A stretch of 64,000 bases of DNA, taken from the NCBI GenBank assembly GCA_016707885.1, contig JADJGU010000004.1:1-64000 (forward strand), in the 5' to 3' direction. The DNA is from Sphingomonadales bacterium. GTDB taxonomy: Bacteria > Pseudomonadota > Alphaproteobacteria > Sphingomonadales > Sphingomonadaceae. This document shows positions 18,418 to 26,005 of the stretch, piece after piece. A model generated the notes under the pieces. It did no database searches. It saw only the letters and a program-made list of their open reading frames with translations, and was not told where the DNA came from. Each line of letters starts with the position of its first letter. The first letter of the stretch is position 1. The position numbers and the translations under genes were made by a program.

Positions 18418-18831
18418 CTAACCCTTCTTCCGTTTTAAATCATCCAGCAAAAGGTCGCGGGCTTCGTTCAATTTACGTTTGCGGTCTTCGCCATCTTTGC
18501 GATCAGGTTCGCTCTTGGTGACCAGTTCCTTGTGCCGCGCCTTGATCTTGTCGGCATCGTCATTGGCCGAAACGCCGAGCAACCAGCGCGCGGCAGCCAG
18601 CTCATATTCGCTGCTCGGTATCTGCCGCAATTTGGACAGGCGCAGCGTCATGCCACGAAACCAGAAAACGCCTACACCGATGGCAGGAAGCCCCAATAGC
18701 CATGCGCCACGCAGCGACAGCACCGCGCCGGCAATCACCAGCGCCAACGGCAGCAATTGCTTCGGCATCAATTTCCCCGACCACAGCCCCCAACCTATTC
18801 CGGCAGCGACGAGGAGGAGGAAGGGCAGCAT
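18418..18831 (-). CDS. Membrane-anchored J-like protein with EPD in place of HPD
   Basis: 137 residues with two or three N-terminal membrane segments (MLPFLLLVAAGIGWGLW, LLPLALVIAGAVLSL, WLLGLPAIGVGVFWF). A C-terminal J-domain-like helical pair follows: AARWLLGVSANDDADKIKARHKELV, then KSEPDRKDG, then LNEARDLLLDDL. The tripeptide aligned with the invariant HPD of J-domains is EPD, so stimulation of Hsp70 ATPase is doubtful. The start overlaps the mipZ stop (TGATG at 18829-18833), so it is translationally coupled to mipZ. Related short DnaJ-like proteins occur in sphingomonads, where function is unknown. Confidence 0.75.
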   Translation of the reverse strand: MLPFLLLVAAGIGWGLWSGKLMPKQLLPLALVIAGAVLSLRGAWLLGLPAIGVGVFWFRGMTLRLSKLRQIPSSEYELAAARWLLGVSANDDADKIKARHKELVTKSEPDRKDGEDRKRKLNEARDLLLDDLKRKKG

Positions 18832-19613
18832 CAGACCAGCTGCGGCTGCGCGAAGTCGGGAAGCGCGAGTGCCGAGACCAGTTCGCGCAATTCTTGCCGC
18901 GCGACGATATGCGCGGTGCCGAGATTACCGAGATGGCCCTTGTCGACCAGCGTCAGGCCCGACGGGAAGAGTTCGCGATAAATGACGCGCTCATTGAGGC
19001 CCGGCACCACGCGAAAGCCAGCCCGCTTTGAAAGCTCGGCAATCGCATCGGTCATCCGCTGCTGGTTGCGTGCTTCCATATTGTGCAGGCGGTTGCGCAG
19101 CACCACCCAGTCGATCGTCGTTCCATCCGAACGCGCCCGCGCCATCCGCGCTTCCCACATCAGTTCGGCGTAGAAGCTGAGTTTCTTGACCTTGAAATTC
19201 TCCGCATCGACGCGGCCCATCAGGTCGAAATCAATGAAGCTGTCGTTGATTGGCGTGACCAAGGTATTGGCGCGTGTCGCGACGAAGCGCGCATAGGGAT
19301 CGTCACGACCGGGCGTGTCAAATATCAGAAAGTCACAGTCCGACTCCAGCTTTGCAATCTGCTCCTCAAGGCGCGCTTGCGATTCTTGTTCGAACACATC
19401 GAAAGCAGGAAGTGGCAGGTGGATATCGCGCCGTGCCATCGTGTCGCGGCGGTTTTCCAGATAGCGATACAGGGTCCGCTGGCGCGAATCGAGATCGAGA
19501 CAGGCGACGCGGGCCCCGCGTGAGGCAAGGCCAATGGCAACATGGATGGCAGTTGTGGACTTCCCCGTTCCGCCCTTTTCATTCGCAAATACAATATGAT
19601 GTGCCTTGGCCAT
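18831..19613 (-). CDS. mipZ: Division-plane positioning ATPase MipZ (ParA family)
   Basis: MipZ is the alphaproteobacterial ParA relative that forms a gradient from the ParB-bound origin and keeps FtsZ at midcell. The 260-residue protein has the deviant Walker A ANEKGGTGKSTTA, VACLDLDSRQRTLYRYLENR, Walker B FLIFDTPG and the MipZ-type VTPINDSFIDFDLMGRVD, followed by the long WVVLRNRLHNMEARNQQRM helix. ATG 19613 is the proper start (MAKAHHIVFANEKGG). It is divergent from panC and coupled to the downstream J-like gene. Confidence 0.92.
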   Translation of the reverse strand: MAKAHHIVFANEKGGTGKSTTAIHVAIGLASRGARVACLDLDSRQRTLYRYLENRRDTMARRDIHLPLPAFDVFEQESQARLEEQIAKLESDCDFLIFDTPGRDDPYARFVATRANTLVTPINDSFIDFDLMGRVDAENFKVKKLSFYAELMWEARMARARSDGTTIDWVVLRNRLHNMEARNQQRMTDAIAELSKRAGFRVVPGLNERVIYRELFPSGLTLVDKGHLGNLGTAHIVARQELRELVSALALPDFAQPQLV

Positions 19614-19706
19614 TGCCAGCTTTACCTTTGATACTGAAATTCGTCTTGCACAGTGCTGTGCGCGGCGCTGTATGCGATGACCTGCCATAACCAAGGCCCA
19701 AATGAC

Positions 19707-20549
19707 GTGCAAACCATCAATAGGTTAACAGAGCTTCGCGCTGCCACCCGAGCCATAAAAGCTGCGGATAAGTCTCTGGCGCTTGTCCCGACCATGGGCG
19801 CGCTCCACGCGGGCCACCTCCAATTGGTGGCGGAAGCCAAGAAGCGCGCCGACGTGGTAGCGGTTTCGATCTTCGTCAACCCAACCCAGTTCGGCCCCAA
19901 TGAAGATCTCGACGCTTATCCACGCATGTTGGAGGAAGATTCCGCCAAATTGCGCGCCGCCGGGGTCGAACTGCTCTGGGCTCCGCCGGTCAGCGAGGTC
20001 TATCGCGAAGGGCGCGCGACCCATATCCATGTCGAGGGACCAAGCAGCGGATATTGCGGTGGCGCGCGACCCGGCCATTTCGATGGCGTCGCGCTGGTGG
20101 TCACAAAGCTGTTCAATCAGGTGGAACCCGATATCGCCTGCTTCGGCGAAAAGGACTTCCAGCAGCTCGCCGTCATCCGCCAATTTGTGCGCGATCTGGA
20201 TATAAATGTCGAAATCGTCGGCGTGCCTATCGTCCGCGACGCCGATGGCCTCGCGCTGTCGTCGCGCAACGCCTATCTCTCGCCCACCGAGCGCAAGGCG
20301 GCACTGGCTTTGCCGCAAGCCCTTCAGAAAGCGCGCGAAGCCATCCTGTCAGGCGGCGAGATTGCGGTGATTCTTGCCGACGCGCAAAAGACCATATTGG
20401 CCGCCGGTTTCGCCAATGTGGATTATTTTACATTGGCTGACGCGCAGACGCTGGCGCCCGTAATGGCAATGGCTGATCGGCCTATGCGCCTGCTGGCTGC
20501 CGCCAAAATCGGCAAAACCCGGCTGATCGATAATCTCGCCGTCGATTAG
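19707..20549 (+). CDS. panC: Pantothenate synthetase
   Basis: Joins pantoate and beta-alanine with ATP in pantothenate (CoA) synthesis. Motifs: LVPTMGALHAGHLQLV (HIGH-like ATP site), VVAVSIFVNPTQFGPNEDLDAYPR, GEKDFQQLAVIRQFVRDL, IVRDADGLALSSRNAYLS (KMSKS-like loop). GTG 19707 gives MQTINRLTELRAA, the normal PanC beginning and 280 residues; ATG 19677 would add ten. It is divergent from mipZ with about 93 nt between the starts. Confidence 0.94.
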   Translation: MQTINRLTELRAATRAIKAADKSLALVPTMGALHAGHLQLVAEAKKRADVVAVSIFVNPTQFGPNEDLDAYPRMLEEDSAKLRAAGVELLWAPPVSEVYREGRATHIHVEGPSSGYCGGARPGHFDGVALVVTKLFNQVEPDIACFGEKDFQQLAVIRQFVRDLDINVEIVGVPIVRDADGLALSSRNAYLSPTERKAALALPQALQKAREAILSGGEIAVILADAQKTILAAGFANVDYFTLADAQTLAPVMAMADRPMRLLAAAKIGKTRLIDNLAVD

Positions 20550-20647
20550 CTTTCCTCCGCGCCGGATTAAAAAAGTTCGATTCGCGTTAACCATTTATTA
20601 GCCACGTTCGGGCGAACACTCCCTCAACAGCAGAGGGAAATAACGTC

Positions 20648-20944
20648 ATGGCCAATAGTTTGAAAAGCGCCACGTTTTTAATGGAGAGCCGGATTGCGGA
20701 CGCGGCACGGGGCAGTGCCGGTGCGTTGTTCGATCTGGGGGTAGCCTACTCTACCGGGAGCGGCGGCATCGATGTCGATCTGATCGAAGCACATAAATGG
20801 TTCAATCTGGCAGCGCTGAATGGCAATGAAGAAGCCGTTTATTGCCGCGCCGAAATCTCCGATGAGATGACTGCGCGTGAAATTGCCGAAGCGCAGAAAC
20901 TCGCCCGCGCTTGGCTCAACGAAAATATGCGCCGCGCGGCTTAA
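20648..20944 (+). CDS. Small Sel1-repeat-like protein
   Basis: 98 residues, soluble. The central part reads as one or two Sel1-like repeats: GALFDLGVAYSTGSGGIDVDLIEAHKWFNLAALNGNEEAVYCRAEI, with the typical A-x-x-W-F/A-x-x-G spacing, followed by a helical MTAREIAEAQKLARAWL. Such proteins usually mediate protein contacts. An A/G-rich stretch (AGAGGGAAA) just before ATG 20648 offers a good ribosome site. It is the last gene before the tRNA; partner unknown. Confidence 0.75.
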   Translation: MANSLKSATFLMESRIADAARGSAGALFDLGVAYSTGSGGIDVDLIEAHKWFNLAALNGNEEAVYCRAEISDEMTAREIAEAQKLARAWLNENMRRAA

Positions 20945-20965
20945 GCGAATTATTTGAGTAAAGGC

Positions 20966-21041
<76 letters not shown>

Positions 21042-21090
21042 GTTCCAGCATCGCGAATATAGGAAGCGCCCGCAGCGCTTGCCAAGTCTC

Positions 21091-21717
21091 TTATTGATTT
21101 TGCAGCGCCTGCCATGCGGCGAAGGATTGCGCCAGACGTTCTGCCGCGATGTCGCGTCCAGCCCCCCGATCGAGCCCGAGCGAGGCCGACAAAGGCCCGC
21201 CCATCAGCGAGTCCCCGAGCGCCAGCAATACCAGTTCCATCGTCAGCTTGTGCAGATTGCCGTCTTCGTGGCCGCCCTCACCCACTTCATCAACCAGGCG
21301 GTGGATTGCCTCAACCACGGGATTGAGCGCATCTTCGTTACCGCTGAGCAGCATCCATGCCGCGAGCGCCCCCGCACCCGCTTTATCAAAATGATCGAAA
21401 ATCATGTCGACCAGATCGCGCGGTCCGATATCGCCACCGCGGAAGCGGTGGATCTGTTCGCCTATATCAATACAGATCGATTCCGCATGATAGGCCGCCA
21501 GTTCACGCTGCAGCCCGGATGCCGAACCAAAATGGTGGAGTAGATTGGCATGGGTGCGGCCGATACGCCCGGCAACCGCTTTCAAAGTTACCGCCTGCGG
21601 GCCAGCCTCCACCAAGATGTCGCGCGCCGCCTCCAGCGCCGCCATACGGCTGGCTTCAGGCGACAAGCGTTTGCGTGCTACCGCATCACCCTTAATTGGG
21701 AATTTCACTATTGACAT
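21091..21717 (-). CDS. TetR-family transcriptional regulator
   Basis: 208 residues. The N-terminal HTH is typical: RMAALEAARDILVEAGPQAVTLKAVAGRIGRTHANLLHHFGSASGLQRELAAY, followed by a helical ligand domain. It is divergent from two PF10118 genes with only 63 nt between starts. A TTGACA box at 21711-21716 within that gap could serve the plus-strand genes and overlaps the regulator start. Repression of the neighbours is inferred from this geometry. Ligand unknown; TetR regulators beside PF10118 genes may sense fatty or hydrophobic compounds, but nothing in the sequence proves it. Confidence 0.85.
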   Translation of the reverse strand: MSIVKFPIKGDAVARKRLSPEASRMAALEAARDILVEAGPQAVTLKAVAGRIGRTHANLLHHFGSASGLQRELAAYHAESICIDIGEQIHRFRGGDIGPRDLVDMIFDHFDKAGAGALAAWMLLSGNEDALNPVVEAIHRLVDEVGEGGHEDGNLHKLTMELVLLALGDSLMGGPLSASLGLDRGAGRDIAAERLAQSFAAWQALQNQ

Positions 21718-21780
21718 GAATGTTAATTACCTTAAAGGCCCTGTACTGCAAAGTCTTCCCCATGTGCAAAGGGACAACTC

Positions 21781-22662
21781 GTGAACGCTCCTGTCAAGAT
21801 CGATACAGAAATAGCTGTGCAAAAAGCGGTTCCCACACCTGCTGACCTGACCATTACCCCCCGCGATCGCCGCTTCGGACGCAGCGATGGACATGTGCAG
21901 GGTCGCTGGTGGAACAATGGCAATCCGTTCGCCACCGCCTTTTTCAACGCACTCTCGACCACCTTTCCCAAAGGCGAGGCCTTTTTCATCGAAAGCGTGA
22001 AGGCCTTCCGCGACGGCGCATCCCCCAAGCTGACCGAAGAAATCCGCGCGTTCACGATGCAGGAAGTGATGCACACGCGCGAGCATGTGGCCTTCAACCG
22101 TCGTGTGGTCGATTCGGGCTATGATGTGACTTTCCTAGACCAACAGGTCGATCATGTACTTGAATTGATCAAGACCCGCCCGGCGATCGTGAACCTCGCC
22201 GCGACCATGGCTCTGGAGCATTTCACCGCGATACTTGCGCGTGAACTGCTTGAAAATCCTAAGCATCTTGTTGGAGCTGACCGCGAGGCAGCCGCTTTGT
22301 GGCGCTGGCATGCGGTTGAAGAAATCGAGCACAAGGCGGTCGCTTATGACACCTGGTTGCATGCAACCAAGGGCTGGAGCCGCTATCGCCGCTGGAAGCT
22401 GAAATCGATAATGATGCTGGTGATCACCACCCGCTTCATTCCCGAACGCATCAAGGGCATGCTCAACTTGCTCGAACAGGATGGCATCACCGGCTGGGCG
22501 GCGAAACGCGGCATTCTTTGGTACGCATTTGGCAATCCGGGCATGTTCCGCAAGATATTGGGGGCGTGGGCAGCCTATTTCCTGCCGGGCTTCCATCCCT
22601 GGAATGCCGATGAAAAGCACCTGATTGCGCGTTATGAAGCGGAAAATCCTGTCACGGCGTGA
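21781..22662 (+). CDS. PF10118 family predicted metal-dependent hydrolase (copy 1)
   Basis: 293 residues, GTG start at 21781 with AAAGGGA 6-12 nt upstream. The protein is mostly helical and has ferritin-like metal motifs in order: KGEAFFIES, FTMQEVMHTREHVAFN (E-x2-H-x3-H), ALEHFTA and WHAVEEIEHKAVAYD (E-x2-H). These would bind a di-metal centre, as in diiron proteins. Segments after residue 200 (YRRWKLKSIMMLVITTRFIPERI) look membrane-associated. It is followed by a paralog on the same strand 112 nt downstream. The reaction is unknown; the database name hydrolase is a prediction. Confidence 0.82.
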   Translation: MNAPVKIDTEIAVQKAVPTPADLTITPRDRRFGRSDGHVQGRWWNNGNPFATAFFNALSTTFPKGEAFFIESVKAFRDGASPKLTEEIRAFTMQEVMHTREHVAFNRRVVDSGYDVTFLDQQVDHVLELIKTRPAIVNLAATMALEHFTAILARELLENPKHLVGADREAAALWRWHAVEEIEHKAVAYDTWLHATKGWSRYRRWKLKSIMMLVITTRFIPERIKGMLNLLEQDGITGWAAKRGILWYAFGNPGMFRKILGAWAAYFLPGFHPWNADEKHLIARYEAENPVTA

Positions 22663-22774
22663 CGGGGCGTTAACACCGCAACGCCTTGAGCAAACTGTAA
22701 AATCGCTATTCCTTCCGCTGGATTAACCTTTTCCATTAAGCGGCGTTTATCGCGCCTAGCTTATTGTCGGAAGC

Positions 22775-23719
22775 ATGGACCAGACAGACAGCTTAAGCGT
22801 CGTTGCAACATTGCCGAGTGGCAAACAGGACAAGCAGCGCATGCATGTGCGCCAGTTTCGTGGGAAGCCGGCGCAAGAGGCTACACGGCACTGGGTGCGG
22901 GGCGACATGTTCGCCACCGCCTTCCTCAATGCCCTGTCGGTCGTCTTTCCGCGCGGCGAGACCTTCATGATTGAAGCCCTGCTTCCGTGGAGAGATCGCG
23001 CCGAAGGCCAGTTGGCGAAAGACATATCGACTTTCATCACGCAGGAAGCTGCGCACAGCCGAGAACATGTCGGCTTCAACAAAGCAATCATCGACGCTGG
23101 CTATGACATTGAGGCACTCGACCGGGCGATCAAACAGTTCGTATCCTTCTTTTCGGGCTGTGGCGAAGTTACCAAATTGGGCGCGACAATGTGCATCGAG
23201 CATCTGACCGCGATTGTCGCTGCCGAAATCCTCAAAAATCGCGAACATCTGGAAGGCACCGACCTCGAACTGCGCAAGCTGTGGATCTGGCATGCGATCG
23301 AAGAGGTCGAGCATAAGGCAGTGGCCTTTGACGTCTGGATGTTCGCGACCCGCGAGTGGAGCAGCGCGCGGCGCTGGCTAACTCGCAGCGCGCTGCTGCT
23401 CGCGGTATCGCTGAGCTTTTTCGTCAACCGCACGCGCGGCCAGGTCGAACTGCTGCGGCAGGATGGCCTGTCCAAACCAAAGGCTTGGTGGCAATGTATC
23501 CGCCATGGCTTTGCAAAGGGTGCAATCGGGCGGAATGTGATGGGCCCCTGGGCCGAATTTTTCCGCCCCGGCTTCCATCCGCACCAGATTGACGACCGCG
23601 AGCTGCTGGTACGTGGAGAGAATATGCTCGCGGCCATCAAATTGGTGACCGAAGGGTCTACAGGCGATGTGGTGCGAACCGCCCCTGCCCTTTCCGAAAA
23701 ACTTGCCGTCAACGCCTAG
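22775..23719 (+). CDS. PF10118 family predicted metal-dependent hydrolase (copy 2)
   Basis: 314 residues, tandem paralog of the preceding gene. It keeps the same metal motifs: RGETFMIEA, FITQEAAHSREHVGFN, CIEHLTAIVAAEIL, WHAIEEVEHKAVAFD, and the late FFRPGFHPHQ (copy 1 has FLPGFHPWN). The overall order is unchanged but many residues differ, so the duplication is old. A short GGCGTT/AACGCC inverted repeat lies between the copies near 22667-22685. Its stop overlaps the convergent GNAT gene by 4 nt. Probably controlled with copy 1 by the adjacent TetR protein, by position. Confidence 0.82.
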   Translation: MDQTDSLSVVATLPSGKQDKQRMHVRQFRGKPAQEATRHWVRGDMFATAFLNALSVVFPRGETFMIEALLPWRDRAEGQLAKDISTFITQEAAHSREHVGFNKAIIDAGYDIEALDRAIKQFVSFFSGCGEVTKLGATMCIEHLTAIVAAEILKNREHLEGTDLELRKLWIWHAIEEVEHKAVAFDVWMFATREWSSARRWLTRSALLLAVSLSFFVNRTRGQVELLRQDGLSKPKAWWQCIRHGFAKGAIGRNVMGPWAEFFRPGFHPHQIDDRELLVRGENMLAAIKLVTEGSTGDVVRTAPALSEKLAVNA

Positions 23720-24303
23720 GCGGCGCGCAATGCTTCACCCATAGTGGGTCGAATTCGCCACATCGACGCGGTATCGGAACAGTCACCGTCACCGCCCGTC
23801 AGATCCTGCTCGTACAGCACCGTGGTTGCTGCATAGCCACGACCCGCGCTGAAACGCTCTTCACGCCGACCGGTTTGCCGAAAGCCCAGCTTGCGCAGAA
23901 CTGCACCCGAGGCGGGATTGTCGATGAAATGTGATGCGACCAGCTTTTTGTGGCCCACCGTCTTGGCAATTTCGACGACCGCGCGTCCGGCTTCGCTGGC
24001 ATAGCCGCGGCCCCAATGGCTGCGCGCGATCCAATAGCCCATCTCGGTTGCATCATCGCGTTCGCTGAGACCGCAGGCACCGACAATCACCGGTGCGCCT
24101 TCGGTGCGCAGATAAAGGATGAAGTTCGGGAACAATTCCGCCTGCTCACCGCCCACAAAGCGCAGCGCATCCTCGAAAGAGTAAGGCCATGGCGCCTTTG
24201 CAAGGTTGCGAACGATGCCTTCATCGGCGATCGCACGATAGAGCGGGCCAGCGTCTTCGGGCCAGCTGGGTCTCAACAACAATCTTTCTGTTCTCGCGAA
24301 CAT
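23716..24303 (-). CDS. GNAT-family N-acetyltransferase (RimJ-like)
   Basis: 195 residues from ATG 24303, with a GAGAGAGA purine stretch upstream. The fold is recognisable from RTERLLLRPSWPEDAGPLYRAI, GACGLSERDDATEMGYWIARSHWGRGYASEAGRAVVEIA (acetyl-CoA loop WGRGYAS) and ASHFIDNPASGAVLRKLGFRQTG. This order matches the Acetyltransf_3/RimJ-RimL branch acting on protein N-termini or small amines; the substrate cannot be told. It follows rpmA on the same strand about 200 nt away. Confidence 0.88.
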   Translation of the reverse strand: MFARTERLLLRPSWPEDAGPLYRAIADEGIVRNLAKAPWPYSFEDALRFVGGEQAELFPNFILYLRTEGAPVIVGACGLSERDDATEMGYWIARSHWGRGYASEAGRAVVEIAKTVGHKKLVASHFIDNPASGAVLRKLGFRQTGRREERFSAGRGYAATTVLYEQDLTGGDGDCSDTASMWRIRPTMGEALRAA

Positions 24304-24404
24304 GGGTCTCTCTCCTGACCTGACGGCTGCCCCTTGGAACTCTTTAGTGACAGCCTTGTGAAACTTTCCATCCCGAACAGGATGGGGTGCAGGGAGAATG
24401 GGGC

Positions 24405-24503
24405 AAAAAGAAAGGGAGCCGGATGACCCGTCTCCCTTGCGCGATGGGAGGTGTCTCCACTCTCCCCGGGTCATCCAGACGGACAACCCATTATGGTTGT
24501 CCT
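24405..24503 (-). terminator. Structured 3' region and probable terminator after rpmA
   Basis: Downstream of rpmA the minus-strand RNA can form a 10-bp stem (24467-24476 with 24421-24430) that encloses a second 5-bp stem (24446-24450 with 24432-24436). An 8-bp hairpin GGACAACC/GGTTGTCC lies just before it (24481-24502). The outer stem is followed, after GGCTCCC, by a T-rich tract (24405-24413), as in rho-independent terminators. The nested branching is more elaborate than a simple terminator. Confidence 0.6.
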
Positions 24504-24506
24504 ATG

Positions 24507-24776
24507 TTATTCGGCTGCCATCGCCATAGTGTCCACCGACACATATTTGCGGCCGAGTTTGCCGGCGTGGAATCGGACGCGACCTTCGACGAGTGCGAAG
24601 AGGGTGTGGTCTTTGCCCATGCCGACGCCAGCGCCCGGGTACACCTTGGTCCCGCGCTGACGCACGATAATGTTGCCGCCGATCACTTCCTGACCGCCGA
24701 ACTTCTTCACGCCAAGGCGACGACCTGCTGAGTCGCGACCGTTACGGCTGGAACCACCTGCTTTTTTATGTGCCAT
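24507..24776 (-). CDS. rpmA: 50S ribosomal protein L27
   Basis: 89 residues. MAHKKAGGSSRNGRDSAGRRLG is the canonical N-terminus, whose tail reaches the peptidyl-transferase centre. VGVKKFGG-type and RQRGTKVYPGAGVGMGKDHTLFAL motifs follow. It lies 19 nt downstream of rplU in the conserved rplU-rpmA operon. Confidence 0.97.
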   Translation of the reverse strand: MAHKKAGGSSRNGRDSAGRRLGVKKFGGQEVIGGNIIVRQRGTKVYPGAGVGMGKDHTLFALVEGRVRFHAGKLGRKYVSVDTMAMAAE

Positions 24777-24795
24777 GGTCTAAACTCCTGAGCTC

Positions 24796-25206
24796 TTATT
24801 CGGCTTTTTTGGCAGCGGCCTTTTTCGGCGCGGCCTTTTTGGCGGGAGCGGCATCTGCCGCAGCTTCAACTTTTTCCGCCTTGGGGGCAGCAGCCTTTTT
24901 GGGCGCGGCGCCACCAACGGCAGTGATACGCAGCAGCGTCAGCGACTGGCGATGGCCCTGCTTGCGGCGATAGTTATGCCGACGGCGCTTCTTGAAGACG
25001 ATGACCTTTTCGCCACGTTCCTGCGCAATGATCTCGGCCGAAACGACCAGACCCTTGGCGTCCTTGACTTCGCCACCGTCGCCCGCGAGCAACACATCGT
25101 CCAGCGACACGGTGTCACCAGCGTTTCCGGGCAGCTTTTCAACTGCAATCTTGTCTCCGGCGGCGACGCGATACTGCTTGCCGCCTGTGCGCACGATAGC
25201 GAACAT
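24796..25206 (-). CDS. rplU: 50S ribosomal protein L21 with Lys/Ala-rich tail
   Basis: 136 residues. The first 100 are ordinary L21 (MFAIVRTGGKQYRVAAGDKI, KVIVFKKRRRHNYRRKQGHRQ, LRITAV). Then comes a tail of about 35 residues built of Ala, Lys and Pro (AAPKKAAAPKAEK, AAPAKKAAPKKAAAKKAE). Such H1-like tails are seen on L21 in some alphaproteobacteria and probably lie on the ribosome surface or contact RNA. First gene of the rplU-rpmA operon. Confidence 0.96.
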   Translation of the reverse strand: MFAIVRTGGKQYRVAAGDKIAVEKLPGNAGDTVSLDDVLLAGDGGEVKDAKGLVVSAEIIAQERGEKVIVFKKRRRHNYRRKQGHRQSLTLLRITAVGGAAPKKAAAPKAEKVEAAADAAPAKKAAPKKAAAKKAE

Positions 25207-25311
25207 GGCTCTGTCTCAATCTCTATATATCTGCTTTTCACCCAGTTTAACGGGCATTTCCAACGCGCAACAACAAGACGCGAGTCCCGAAGGCCCGCAT
25301 TGGAAGGCGCG

Positions 25312-25340
25312 CAGCTAGTTTATTGAGTCGGCTTTGTCAA
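25312..25340 (-). promoter_or_regulatory. Possible promoter of rplU-rpmA
   Basis: On the minus strand, TTGACA (25335-25340) matches a -35 box exactly. The -10 region about 14-17 nt downstream is only weakly conserved (TAAACT or TAGCTG). It lies about 105-130 nt before rplU, leaving a leader that could carry ribosomal control, though no known leader structure was seen. Confidence 0.4.
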
Positions 25341-25425
25341 CGGCCTTTGCCGCAAATATAGGCGGTTTTTAGACCATTCCCTGCCCAAGCTTGCTTGCGC
25401 GCTGCAGGCCGCCTAAACCCGGTGC

Positions 25426-25947
25426 ATGTCCTGCGTCAACCAATCCGATTATTCGTTGCCCATCATCGCAGCATTGCTGCTTGGCGGCTGTTCTCTGCCG
25501 GATGGCGAGTTCCCGTCGCTTGCGAAACGATCTTATGAAACCGATAATCCGATTGCCGAACCACCGACAGAGCCGGAGCAGCTAACTACAACCATTCCAG
25601 CAGAAATCACAACGTTGGTCGATCAAATGATGATGCGGCACCAAAAGGCCGAATCGGCGTTTCGTGGTGCATTAATCCGGACACGACAGGTTGCGCAAAA
25701 CGCTGCCGGGTCTGCGACCGGCTCCGAAAGCTGGGCGGTCGCTCAGGTGGAGCTTTCGCGTCTGGACTCGCTGAGAGGAGATTCGGTTGCCGCATTGTCC
25801 GATCTCGACGAACTGATTGCTGCCCAGCGCGAAAAAGGTGCCGATTCGGGCTTGCTCGGGTTACTGGACAAGCCGAAATCCGTCATCGCAAATGATGTTG
25901 CCGCTCAAGCCGCTGAAATTGAGGCTCTGGCACGCCTGATCGGCTGA
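25426..25947 (+). CDS. Putative lipoprotein of unknown function
   Basis: 173 residues. The N-terminus has a short hydrophobic segment ending in a lipobox (IIAALLLGGCSLPDG, Cys near 22). A Pro/Glu-rich linker (AEPPTEPEQLTTTIPAEI) follows, then a helical domain rich in Ala, Gln and Glu (LVDQMMMRHQKAESAFRGAL, WAVAQVELSRLDSLRGDSVAALSDLDELI). I recognise no family. It probably sits on the periplasmic side of a membrane. It precedes ppc by about 58 nt on the same strand. Confidence 0.6.
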   Translation: MSCVNQSDYSLPIIAALLLGGCSLPDGEFPSLAKRSYETDNPIAEPPTEPEQLTTTIPAEITTLVDQMMMRHQKAESAFRGALIRTRQVAQNAAGSATGSESWAVAQVELSRLDSLRGDSVAALSDLDELIAAQREKGADSGLLGLLDKPKSVIANDVAAQAAEIEALARLIG

Positions 25948-26005
25948 CTTGCCTGCATAGCTATGTCGCTTGACGACACGCTGGACTGCAGCAATTCTGG
26001 CAGCC

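Noticed and set aside
24387..24731. 114-codon plus-strand frame over the rpmA end
   Set aside because: Antisense to rpmA and to the structured 3' region; no homology-like content.
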